This document shows positions 32,950 to 41,200 of a stretch of DNA of 64,000 bases, one piece after another (within the stretch, counting starts at the first letter, position 1; the number at the start of each line of letters is the position of its first letter). Source of the stretch: a virus; IMG/VR virus record IMGVR_UViG_3300007775_000157, positions 1 to 64,000 of that record; one strand, written 5' to 3'. A program made the position numbers and the translations under genes. A model generated the notes under the pieces. That model did no database searches, was not told where the DNA came from, and saw nothing but the letters and a program-made list of their open reading frames with translations.

Positions 32950-33153
32950 ATGACTAAGAAAGCGTATAGTTTTGGAGATAATAGATTAAAGAGAATTACA
33001 AGATTTTTGTATAAGTGGTTGTTCTGTGCGTGGTTACACAAAAAGAATCGTTGTAGTCCTTCTAATCCAAAAAGTTGGCATTGCACCAAGTGTCATCCGT
33101 GTGGAGAAGAATTTGATTTGGTTTCAGGAAACAAGAGAATGAGATGGTTATAA
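32950..33153 (+). CDS. Small Cys/His-rich protein
   Basis: A 67-residue basic protein. A single zinc-like cluster appears in HKKNRCSPSNPKSWHCTKCH followed by PCGEE (Cys at about 38, 48, 51 and 54 with two His). An amphipathic helix (RFLYKWLFCAWLH) precedes it. Function unknown; nucleic acid or protein binding is possible. It lies seven bases before the tRNA-like gene. Confidence 0.6.
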   Translation: MTKKAYSFGDNRLKRITRFLYKWLFCAWLHKKNRCSPSNPKSWHCTKCHPCGEEFDLVSGNKRMRWL

Positions 33154-33159
33154 TTGTTT

Positions 33160-33262
33160 GGGCTGGTAGCTCAATGGGTAGAGCGTCCTGCTATTCCGAT
33201 GATGGCTCGTAAGAGTCAGCTTAGGTTCAGGAAGGTTGCGGGTTCGAATCCCGTCCAGCCAA
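33160..33262 (+). tRNA. tRNA-like gene with 30-nt enlarged anticodon arm
   Basis: Acceptor GGGCTGG / CCAGCCA (first pair G-A mismatched), D stem GCTC / GAGC, anticodon stem TCCTG (33186-33190) / CAGGA (33228-33232), T arm GCGGG-TTCGAAT-CCCGT, A at 33262. Between the anticodon stems lie 37 nt instead of 7. Inside, GGCTC-GTAA-GAGTC (33204-33217) forms a stem with a GNRA loop, and CC/GG (33196-33197 / 33224-33225) plus isolated pairs continue it. No normal anticodon can be read. D and T arms nearly match the tRNA-Ala 880 bases upstream, but position 3 pairs as G-C, not G-U. It may be an intron-bearing tRNA, a decoy, or a tRNA-derived RNA. Confidence 0.75.
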
Positions 33263-33282
33263 TTTAAAACACACAAAGTAAA

Positions 33283-33354
33283 CTAGAATAGAACAAAAAA
33301 GGAAATTGCAGTTAGTAAAATACTAAGTATAGCATTTACTGTAGTCTATTTTAG
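33283..33354 (+). repeat. Inverted repeat in the 130-base spacer after the tRNA-like gene
   Basis: CTAGAATAGA (33283-33292) faces TCTATTTTAG (33345-33354) with one mismatch; between them is a second palindrome, TTAGTA-AAA-TACTAA (33312-33326). No reading frame with a ribosome site is in the spacer. It may be an RNA leader or a regulatory hairpin of the gene at 33393; no T-run makes it a normal terminator. Confidence 0.4.
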
Positions 33355-33392
33355 AACTTACATTATGGAAAGTTGTCTATACGGGGTTTAAT

Positions 33393-33590
33393 ATGGATAA
33401 AATAGAACAAAATGTTTTGGATGGATTAATGGTAGCGTGGAATAACTTTGTTAAACTAAAATCAACACATCCAGACGACTTAAACGACTTTCGCAGATCA
33501 TTGCATGAATGTGAGCGTATTATTGGTATGCGACAATTAAGAAAAATTGATCCAGATAGGTGGATAACTTTAGAAAATGTTGATGAATGA
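33393..33590 (+). CDS. Unknown small phage protein
   Basis: A 65-residue helical protein ending IIGMRQLRKIDPDRWITLEN. The pattern 'H...I.MR..RK..PD.W' recurs in small phage proteins I recall, without known function. CGGGG lies before ATG 33393. Its TGA overlaps the next ATG (ATGA-type junction), so it is coupled to the second RNA ligase. Confidence 0.6.
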   Translation: MDKIEQNVLDGLMVAWNNFVKLKSTHPDDLNDFRRSLHECERIIGMRQLRKIDPDRWITLENVDE

Positions 33591-34657
33591 ATGTTATGGA
33601 TCATATGAACGCATATATCAAAGAGAGAGACGATTACGTAACTAGGGGATTGCTCAGATGCGACGATCTCGATGATCTTAGAGTCTATACATATACTAAC
33701 TCGTGCAAACATTGGGATTACATTACTATGAACAGCAGAGGCATAATTGTTAATAGGAAAACAGGTGAGATAGTATCGCAACCCTTTCCCAAGTTTTTTA
33801 ACATGGGCCAAAGACAGGAGACTCAAGAACATAACCTCCCCTGGCACGAAGGTTTTAGAATTTTTGAAAAATGTGACGGATGGCTTGGAATTTTATATAG
33901 ACATAACGGGCAGTATAAAATAGCTACGAGAGGGTCTTTCAAGAGTACTGGGGCTTTATGGGCTACTAAGATTCTTAATGAATGTTATCGTCTAGATGGT
34001 TTACCAGACGAAGTAACTTTGTTGTTTGAACTTATATCTCCGTTAACTAAAATAGTTGTAGATTATGGGCAACGAGAAGATTTAGTTTTACTAGGAGCAT
34101 ACAATAGACATACAGGAGAAGAATACCAATGGGACCAAGTACAGTCGTGGGGAGAAGAGTTCGGATTCCTCACTGCAAATTCGTGGCCGAAAGAGTATCT
34201 TGGATATTGTAGGGGACTTCTAAAATCTAAACCAGGAAATGAACTTGAAGGGTTCATAATTCGTTTTGCTAATGGTCTTAGAATAAAAATAAAATCAGAA
34301 GACTACTTTAGAAGAAGTAAGATTTTACAACAAATAAATCCGCTTGGTATCTGGGACATAATGCAAAATGGTAATTTACCAGAATATATCTGGAATATGG
34401 TTGATAAGGACTACCACGAAGATATCGAGAAAATATATCATACTCTTGCATCCAGATATCGGACCATAAGAGAAGAAATAGATAATCAATACAAGGTTTG
34501 CACAGGTGCTTCCAGTAGAAATGTTTTTGCTAAAATAGCTAAAACAATGTCCCATGCACCAGCCATGTTTTGTCTCCTAGACAAACAAGACAACAAAGTG
34601 GATGAATATATTATGAAAAAGATACGACCCAAAAATAATATTTTGGAGAACGAATAA
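33587..34657 (+). CDS. RNA ligase, T4 Rnl1-like
   Basis: Seals single-stranded RNA ends with ATP; in T4, Rnl1 repairs tRNA cut by host anticodon nuclease. The 356-residue protein has upstream SRGIIVNRKTGEIVSQPF and PKFFNMGQ, motif I EKCDGWLG with nucleophile Lys95, RGSFKSTG, motif III-like LLFELISPLTKIVVDYG, motif IV LEGFIIRF and motif V RIKIKSEDYF, then a helical C-terminal domain. All key residues of the family appear present. Together with the Rnl5-type ligase and the receiver-like protein it makes this phage rich in RNA repair functions. Start ATG 33587 overlaps the preceding stop. Confidence 0.87.
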   Translation: MNVMDHMNAYIKERDDYVTRGLLRCDDLDDLRVYTYTNSCKHWDYITMNSRGIIVNRKTGEIVSQPFPKFFNMGQRQETQEHNLPWHEGFRIFEKCDGWLGILYRHNGQYKIATRGSFKSTGALWATKILNECYRLDGLPDEVTLLFELISPLTKIVVDYGQREDLVLLGAYNRHTGEEYQWDQVQSWGEEFGFLTANSWPKEYLGYCRGLLKSKPGNELEGFIIRFANGLRIKIKSEDYFRRSKILQQINPLGIWDIMQNGNLPEYIWNMVDKDYHEDIEKIYHTLASRYRTIREEIDNQYKVCTGASSRNVFAKIAKTMSHAPAMFCLLDKQDNKVDEYIMKKIRPKNNILENE

Positions 34658-34998
34658 TGAATGTTGGGAAATCTGTTTGGTTAATTTATGATATAAAATG
34701 GAAATGTATAGCTGATAGCAGTGAAAATGGATTGCCATTAATTTTTGATAACGAACTTGATGCAAAAGATGTCGCATCAGAAAGAAAGACGTGGATTGTC
34801 GTACAAGCCGACATTGTCCCAAGAGGGATAGAAGAATGTCTTGGTGAAAAAATCATAACAACTAATCTTTTATGTTTTGAATGCGGTGAAAGACCTGGGA
34901 TAGAATGTGCTGGTAGAAAATTGAACGAACCAACTCGTTGCCAAATTTGTCTATACAGGTTCCTCAAAATGGACAATAATGCTGACACATTAAAATAA
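34657..34998 (+). CDS. Zinc-ribbon-like small protein
   Basis: A 113-residue protein coupled to the ligase gene (TAATG). N-terminal half beta-rich (WLIYDIKWKCIADSSENGLP), C-terminal half with CFECGERPGIECAGRKLNEP and CQICLYRF: the paired CxxC knuckles at about 72-75 and 95-98 make a zinc ribbon. Possibly a nucleic acid-binding partner of the ligase; not proven. Confidence 0.6.
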   Translation: MNVGKSVWLIYDIKWKCIADSSENGLPLIFDNELDAKDVASERKTWIVVQADIVPRGIEECLGEKIITTNLLCFECGERPGIECAGRKLNEPTRCQICLYRFLKMDNNADTLK

Positions 34999-35046
34999 GT
35001 GACGGTAAAACTATCCATCTAATAAAATATTGTAAAATAAATTGCT

Positions 35047-35073
35047 AAGCGACCAATATTGGTCGCTTTTTTT
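35047..35073 (+). terminator. Rho-independent terminator of the accessory region
   Basis: Palindrome AAGCGACCAATATTGGTCGC with a following run of seven T. The symmetric stem could also act on the opposite strand, though few A precede it. Confidence 0.9.
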
Positions 35074-35080
35074 GTGCGCA

Positions 35081-35091
35081 TTGTGTATAAA
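35081..35091 (+). promoter_or_regulatory. Extended -10 promoter (TTGTGTATAAA)
   Basis: Directly after the terminator, 82 bases before the start at 35174. It opens the second structural block. Confidence 0.6.
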
Positions 35092-35173
35092 CCTAGTGAT
35101 GGTGAATCTGTATAGCCTTCGTTTCTAGGTTGATTCGGAATCTATGCAGCCTTATCGTACTGGGAGGTATGAA

Positions 35174-35722
35174 ATGAGTTTAGTAACTGACAATTGGGCG
35201 AGTAATCTCAATCCTACTCCAAAAACTTTCAAGATGTATAAGACACTTTCTGTAACCGCCGTTTCTGGCTCTGCTGTTACAGATACACAGAATTTTTTCA
35301 ACAAGGATTGTCCGTTTGATGTAGATGTAATTGGTTTTGAAGTTCATTCTGTTTCCGTTTCTGGTGCTGGTTTTAACGGTAGTGGATCAAATCTTACAGT
35401 AGCACTTCAAAGTTCTGATGAAGTAGATACGTCTCCTGCGCAACCGACTTCTGTTTCCTGGGACAATATTATGTCTGTTGATGCTTCTGGTAAAGTTGCA
35501 AGTACCGACAAGATGCTTCTTCGTGCTCCAGCGAATTCTGGCGATGTCATAAATGCCAGTCTAGATAAGACATACGTTTCTGTACCTGCTGGAGGGTCTC
35601 TGAGAACGACTTTGTCTGCACAGGCTCATGATGCTATAGGCGCGGCTGGATCAACTCCTGTACAGCTTCTGGCCATCGTAGAATGCATTCCTACTCAAGT
35701 TAAGGATCAGCGATACTTCTAG
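35174..35722 (+). CDS. Virion-like protein with own promoter and terminator
   Basis: A 182-residue Ser/Ala/Val-rich beta protein without motifs. ATG 35174 lies six bases after GGGAGGT and replaces an in-frame ATG at 35144. Strands such as KTLSVTAVSGSAVTDTQNFF and SVPAGGSLRTTLSAQAHDAI fit a decoration, head fibre or tail protein. A dedicated promoter and terminator around one gene imply high expression, as for the capsid and tube genes. The precise location in the virion is unknown. Confidence 0.6.
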   Translation: MSLVTDNWASNLNPTPKTFKMYKTLSVTAVSGSAVTDTQNFFNKDCPFDVDVIGFEVHSVSVSGAGFNGSGSNLTVALQSSDEVDTSPAQPTSVSWDNIMSVDASGKVASTDKMLLRAPANSGDVINASLDKTYVSVPAGGSLRTTLSAQAHDAIGAAGSTPVQLLAIVECIPTQVKDQRYF

Positions 35723-35750
35723 GTCGTTAGCACAAGAACAGACTCATATG

Positions 35751-35785
35751 GGAGCCTGGAGCTTTGCTCTGGGCTCCATTTTTTT
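35751..35785 (+). terminator. Rho-independent terminator
   Basis: A 12-bp stem, GGAGCCTGGAGC / GCTCTGGGCTCC with two G-U pairs, TTT loop, then seven T. It ends the single-gene transcript from 35081. Confidence 0.92.
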
Positions 35786-35797
35786 ATGGTGTATAAA
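35786..35797 (+). promoter_or_regulatory. Extended -10 promoter (ATGGTGTATAAA)
   Basis: Begins one base after the terminator T-run and 68 bases before ATG 35865. It shows that the open frame starting at 35748 is not the real start. Confidence 0.6.
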
Positions 35798-35864
35798 ACG
35801 ATGGATAGACAAGGCTTCGGTCTGGATAGCAGTACCACTTTATTTGGGACTGGGAAGACATACT

Positions 35865-36950
35865 ATGAACAACGACGAAAAAGAACGAATTATTTCCAAA
35901 ATAATTTGCAGTGAAACCATAGCGAACGTAAGAAGCCGGAATGGATCACTTCTATCTTTCTCCCTAAAAACCCCAACCCCAAAGCAACAAGCAAAATCTT
36001 CGTCTGTGTACGAGAAAGCGTTTGAGCAGGCTATTCTGTCTGGATTGCTAGACAAGGAAAGTTTGCTGATTAATATGATTGAAATTGGGAGATGGACAGA
36101 AAAGAAAGAACAAGAAATCAAAGGCTTACAGGAAGATATTTACAAGATAAGGCGTAGTCTGTTGGATTTTATATTCAATAAAACCAAGCTAGAGAAAGTA
36201 CGCTCTCTTTTGCGTCGTGCTGAATCTGCATTAGTTGAAAGATTGTCTGCTAAGCATGAATTATTATCTACCAGCGCAGAGTCTCAAGCCATACTAGAAC
36301 AACAAAGATATTTGATTAGGCATATTACATACAATGATGACGAAACTTTGGTGTGGTCAACAGATAGCAATTTTGACAATTTCGGAGATATAGGTATTAT
36401 TATACAATTATGCACATTTTTCTTTCTCGAATCGCATTTTTCTAGTAAAGTTATCAGAGAATTGGCGAGGTCACAGCAGTGGAGAAGCTACTGGGAAGTT
36501 GCTAAAGTAACCAATCAATTGTTTGAGAATCCAGTATCTCATTGGTCTTGGAACCAGAAGGAATTAGCATATTGGTCTACTATTTACGATTCAGTCTACG
36601 AGGCGTATGAAAAACCATCAAAGTCAGTAATAGGAGACGACGACTTACTCGATTCTTGGTTCATTAGACAGACAGAAAAAAATGATAAGACCAATAAGTC
36701 CAGTTCTATTCCTCAATCTAATAAAAGCGGTAGAAATGAAATGTTTATTATGACAGACAAAGCTGGAGCTAAAGAAGTCTACAATATGAACGATCCAGCT
36801 TCTAGGGTACGAATAAAAGCGAAACAAAAAATGTTAGCTCAGAAAGGGTCTGTTAAAGAACAACATATGCCAGATAGTCAGAGAGAGATGCGGGAATCTT
36901 TGTTAGCAAAACAGAGTAGACATGTAAAAGACATACGTAGCAAAAGGTAA
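35865..36950 (+). CDS. Tail assembly-associated protein, paralog of gene at 37313
   Basis: A 361-residue helical protein. ATG 35865 (GGGAAG upstream) is preferred because a longer frame would run through a terminator and promoter. The stretch LLDKESLLINMIEIGRWTEK and later helices with LSTSAESQAILEQQRYLIRH match the layout of the protein encoded at 37313 (LLSRDQLERYLSEIGVWTQD; MESMAENKKFKFLITKCVFY). The tail is basic. The pair flanks a small gene just before the tape measure, where tail assembly chaperones are usual. I see no slippery frameshift that I can support. Confidence 0.55.
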   Translation: MNNDEKERIISKIICSETIANVRSRNGSLLSFSLKTPTPKQQAKSSSVYEKAFEQAILSGLLDKESLLINMIEIGRWTEKKEQEIKGLQEDIYKIRRSLLDFIFNKTKLEKVRSLLRRAESALVERLSAKHELLSTSAESQAILEQQRYLIRHITYNDDETLVWSTDSNFDNFGDIGIIIQLCTFFFLESHFSSKVIRELARSQQWRSYWEVAKVTNQLFENPVSHWSWNQKELAYWSTIYDSVYEAYEKPSKSVIGDDDLLDSWFIRQTEKNDKTNKSSSIPQSNKSGRNEMFIMTDKAGAKEVYNMNDPASRVRIKAKQKMLAQKGSVKEQHMPDSQREMRESLLAKQSRHVKDIRSKR

Positions 36951-36954
36951 TATC

Positions 36955-37329
36955 ATGACACGCAAAGAAAGAGAATTGTATAATCTTCGTGAAGACAACA
37001 GGAGGCGTCAAAATAGTAGGCTTTCTGAAGATTCTAAAGATAGATTGAAAAAAATCTCTGACAAAAAATTTAGAACCTGTTTTGTGTTTGCAATATGCGA
37101 GTTTGAAAATGCTTTTGGAGAACAGATATGGGGACACGGGCTTGATGAATCCCAGTTAACAGAACAGCAAAAACAAAATAGAGAAAAATGGGCGAAAGTA
37201 AGGAAGAATATTCTCGATAAAGGCAATACTCAGTCGCGTGCTCTGAGTATGGAAATCGATTTACATAGGGTCGATTTCATGGGATATAGGATAGAATTTG
37301 GAGGAAAGTTAAATGACTCAAGAAAATGA
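36955..37329 (+). CDS. Small tail-region protein
   Basis: A 124-residue protein with a basic N-terminus and FRTCFVFAICEFENAFGEQI, then WGHGLDESQLTEQQKQNREK and NILDKGNTQSRALSMEIDLH. I recall this pattern ('F...F..A...FE..FG..WGHG....LT..Q...R..W...R..IL..GN.Q.R') from uncultured aquatic phages. Possibly a tail assembly partner. It overlaps the next gene by 17 bases. Confidence 0.6.
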   Translation: MTRKERELYNLREDNRRRQNSRLSEDSKDRLKKISDKKFRTCFVFAICEFENAFGEQIWGHGLDESQLTEQQKQNREKWAKVRKNILDKGNTQSRALSMEIDLHRVDFMGYRIEFGGKLNDSRK

Positions 37330-38197
37330 ACGATTTTTTGTTCAAACTATGAACACGAATAATGAGAAGATAAAACTTACCGTTAAAATGCCAGGACATA
37401 AACTCTTACAAGACGCACAGATGGTTTACAATGTTGCTATGACAGCTTTTATTAAACAAAGTGCTAACGGAGAAAGCTTGCTGTCAAGGGATCAACTAGA
37501 AAGATATTTGTCTGAAATTGGTGTTTGGACCCAAGATGATGCAAAGAAATTTCTACAATTACAAATAGAACTGAGAGAATGTGAATTAAAGTTAAAAACA
37601 GGGGGAATGAAAGTATCAGAAGCGAGACAGCTTGCCTTAAGGATGAAAATAAAGAGAAACATGTTATTCTCTTTGTATACAAAGCGTTCTCAGTTCGACA
37701 GTATAACGATGGAGTCAATGGCGGAAAACAAAAAATTCAAATTTTTAATAACCAAGTGTGTATTTTATGAAGATGAAGATGTCTTGTTTTTCAAGAACAT
37801 CGAAGACTATGAGAATCGACAAGAAGAGAAAGCTGTTATAGATGTTACCACTGCTTTTGCTGGTCGGATGTATGGATATCAATCTGATCATGAATCTAAT
37901 TTGACAGAAAACGAATGGTTAAAAAAATACGGTTTTTCTGATGACCAGGGACGTCTTGTTGATGATTGTGGCAGATTAGTAGATGAATCTGGTCGACTGA
38001 TAGATGAAGAAGGAAGATTTATAGACCAAGATGGTAATTTTGTGGATAATCAAGGTAGGCGCATAGATCAATATGGAGAGTTTGTGATTGAAAATCCAAA
38101 ACCATTTATAGATGATCTTGGGGTAACAAAAAAAACAAGGACTACGAAAAAGAAAAAGACAAAGAAACAAAATAAAAAAATAATTACAAAGAAGTAG
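37313..38197 (+). CDS. Tail assembly protein with octapeptide-repeat tail
   Basis: A 294-residue protein. Residues 1-200 are a helical domain shared with the gene at 35865. Residues about 205-265 carry near-octapeptide repeats of the form D..GRLVD, D.SGRLID, D.EGRFID, D.DGNFVD, N.QGRRID, D.YGEFV; a Lys-rich tail follows. The repeats could form a beta roll, maybe metal-stabilised, since Asp and Gly recur in phase. GGAGGAAAG precedes ATG 37313. Next is the tape measure gene. Role unproven. Confidence 0.6.
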   Translation: MTQENERFFVQTMNTNNEKIKLTVKMPGHKLLQDAQMVYNVAMTAFIKQSANGESLLSRDQLERYLSEIGVWTQDDAKKFLQLQIELRECELKLKTGGMKVSEARQLALRMKIKRNMLFSLYTKRSQFDSITMESMAENKKFKFLITKCVFYEDEDVLFFKNIEDYENRQEEKAVIDVTTAFAGRMYGYQSDHESNLTENEWLKKYGFSDDQGRLVDDCGRLVDESGRLIDEEGRFIDQDGNFVDNQGRRIDQYGEFVIENPKPFIDDLGVTKKTRTTKKKKTKKQNKKIITKK

Positions 38198-38206
38198 GTG
38201 GATTAA

Positions 38207-41200
38207 GTGGCTTTTATTATAGATGCAAATTTAAGAATTCAAAAGGTCTTAGGGCTCCAACAGGTCAAACAACAGCTTGCCAATATTCAAGTTGGTGGAA
38301 TTGGACAAATAAATAAGGTTGCTAGCGGCCTTGGACTTGTAAGCAAAAACGCTTCTGGTGCTGCTGAAAAAATCTTTTCTGCATCCAAGGCCACAAAGAA
38401 TCTTGGTTCGGCTGCTGGAAAAACTGGTTCACAATTAAAAGATGGTGCCAATAAAGCGAAAAATTTTGGAGACCAAATCTTTCTAGCGGGAAAAAGATAT
38501 GCCGCCTTCTTGAGCGCAACGGTTGGTGCCTTTAAGGCATTTCAATTAATTTCAGAAGGTGCAAAATCTGTTGTTGAATTTGATCAAGCACTAGTTTCCT
38601 TGGCCCAAATAATAGGTACTACCGTTGACAATTTAGGCAATCTACGTCAACAATTTTTAGACTTATCTGTTGCTACAGGTACCAGCGCCTCTGATATTGC
38701 TAATGCGGCTAAGTTGTTGGCTCAGGCCGGATTTAGAGGGAGAGAATTAACAGAAGCTGTTGAGCAATTAGCTAAGACTCCGCTAACACCAATCTTCGAA
38801 AGTATGGAACAAGCTGTTGCTGGTGCGGTCGCTGCACTAGAGCAATTTTCTGATGAAGGATTAACTGTCGAAACCGTCTTCGATAAACTAACAAAAGTAT
38901 CTAATAATTATGCCGCATCTTTCCCAGATATTATAGAAGGTATTAGGAGAGGTGGTTCTGCGTTTCAGGCCATAGGTGGTAATCTAGACGAATTTATCGC
39001 AGCTTTTACAACCATACGATCTGTAACACAAGAAAGCGCATCTGCCGTAGGAACATCGCTCAAGACGATATCTAGTCGTTTGGCTGATCCAAAAATTATT
39101 GATTTTTTACAGACTAAAAATATCAGGTTAATAGAGGAGGGTCAATTTGTTGGACCAATCGAAGCAATCAGAAGAATTGGAGAAGGTCTTGACAAAGTAA
39201 AGACCACCCAAGAGGCGGTAAACATAGCAACGCAGCTTGGTGGTAGAAGACAGATTAGTCGTTTTCTAGCTTTAGCTAAAAATGTTGATACTTTTAACGA
39301 AATTTTAGGAGTTTCTGAAACTTCTTTTGGTGAGTTTGATCGAGTTGCAGAACAGGGATTACAAGCTGTCAGCAAACAAATTGATGTTTTAATTTCTCAG
39401 GCGAAGAAATTAGCTATAGATTTGGGTTCGGATTTATTTTTGCCTGTTATTAAAGGCCTAAACACAGCAGCCACTGCTGCAATAGGGCTTCTTGACGCAT
39501 TAAAACCAATTATTCCAGCTTTGGGAACTATCGGTGCCGCCTTCGCCGGAGGTGCTCTTTTTCGTGGTTTGAGTGCTTTTGGCGGATCACAGATAGGTCG
39601 CTTAGCTGGTCCAGCAGCTTTTTCTGCTGCTGGTGGTCGTAGAGCGGGTGTTACTGCTGGTATCACAGCCAGTCCTTTTGCTCAAGCCGGACTATTAATT
39701 GCTGCATCAGAAGCCGCTGCTTCATTGACCAAAACAGCTTTGGGAGCAGATTCATTTACTGCCACGTTAATAACATCCATAGCCAGCATTACTGCTGCCA
39801 TAGCTTTGTTTCGAAATCAAACAATCGCGCAATTTGCTGCTGGTGGCGGAATTTTTACAAGTCTAGGTAAAAAGGGTATACTTGGTGGTCTAGCTGGTTC
39901 TCTTGCTACGATTGGTACATTAGCTGTTCCTTTAGCCTTATCTCAAGCGAATAAAAGCGCCAAAGAACTCTCCGATAAAATAATTGACAGTGCAATACAA
40001 TCAATATCAGAAATACAAATAGATAAAACTGATCCGAAATCAGTGACTGATGGAGTTGGCAAACTTTTTGACGTTATCACAAATAGTGTAGATGAATTGA
40101 CTAACGGAGTAGATATCAAGCAAAATCCAAGTATATTGAAATTTTTTGAAGGTGTTTCTAGGGCTATTGGAAATGCTTTAGAAGGGGATTTTTCAGGGCT
40201 CGTCAGTAGGGGCGGATTAACAAGAAGAAACGTAGATAGTCAAATACAAAAATTACTCAAACAAAGTTCTCAAATTACCCAGATATTGATTGACAATATT
40301 GCAGCAGACCTTGGTGATTCCGCGCAACAAATAGCAAGACCGGGAAGGGTTCAGTTAATACAGCAGGGCGTACAAAATGGATTAACAGTTGAAGAATCTG
40401 CGCAATTTGCTTCTTCTATAATAGAATCTGTTGGAGGAATAGATGCATGGACAGAGAAAATTAGGAAAAGTGCTGAGACTATTGCCAAAGAGACCAAAGA
40501 AAGAGAAAAGGTTTCTAATCTTGTAAAGAACTTTCTCCCAAATAGATTAGTTGGACAACTTTCGCAGTTCTCAAAAGCTGTTGATAAGACAGTTAACAGT
40601 ATCAATAATTCTGCCCAATTGTTTCAGTCTCAAATTGCTGAGATAGCCGGTGGTATTAGAGCACCTTCATTTGATTTTCAATTTAATGATTTGCAGGTCA
40701 AAGATTTGATCCAGACTGGTGGTCTTAATGATTTATTTCAATTTACGCCAGATATACCTAAGTTTGTTGGAGCCTTTTCTGAGATAGAAAACTTGTTAGA
40801 TCAATTCGTTTTGAGTGTTAGCAATGTTTCTGTTCCTAATGTAGACATATCTTCTACTATAGATCAATTTTTTGCTTCTCAGAGCAATGTTCCCCAAACT
40901 GTGAGGGATAATTTTGAAGAATTTTTCACCACAATAGGCAATGATCTGGCCAGCGTATCTACTGGTAAATTTATAGACGCCAACAAGATTAAGGAAAGAT
41001 TCAGAGAAGAGTTTCAAGATATTGGTGCTGGCGCAACAGATTCTGTTGTTCAGTCCGTGAGAGGATTTTTGCAAGCGACGTTTAAGCAAATAGAAGATGA
41101 AGCCAATAGATTAGCAACGGTGAGACAATTTGAAATTGCTGCACCTGTGCGTCCAGAATCTCAAGCCGCTTTCCTTGAGCAACAATTGCGAAGGGTTGGT

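Noticed and set aside
33186-33232. Group I intron in the tRNA-like gene
   Set aside because: The insertion is only 30 nt, far too short for a self-splicing intron core.
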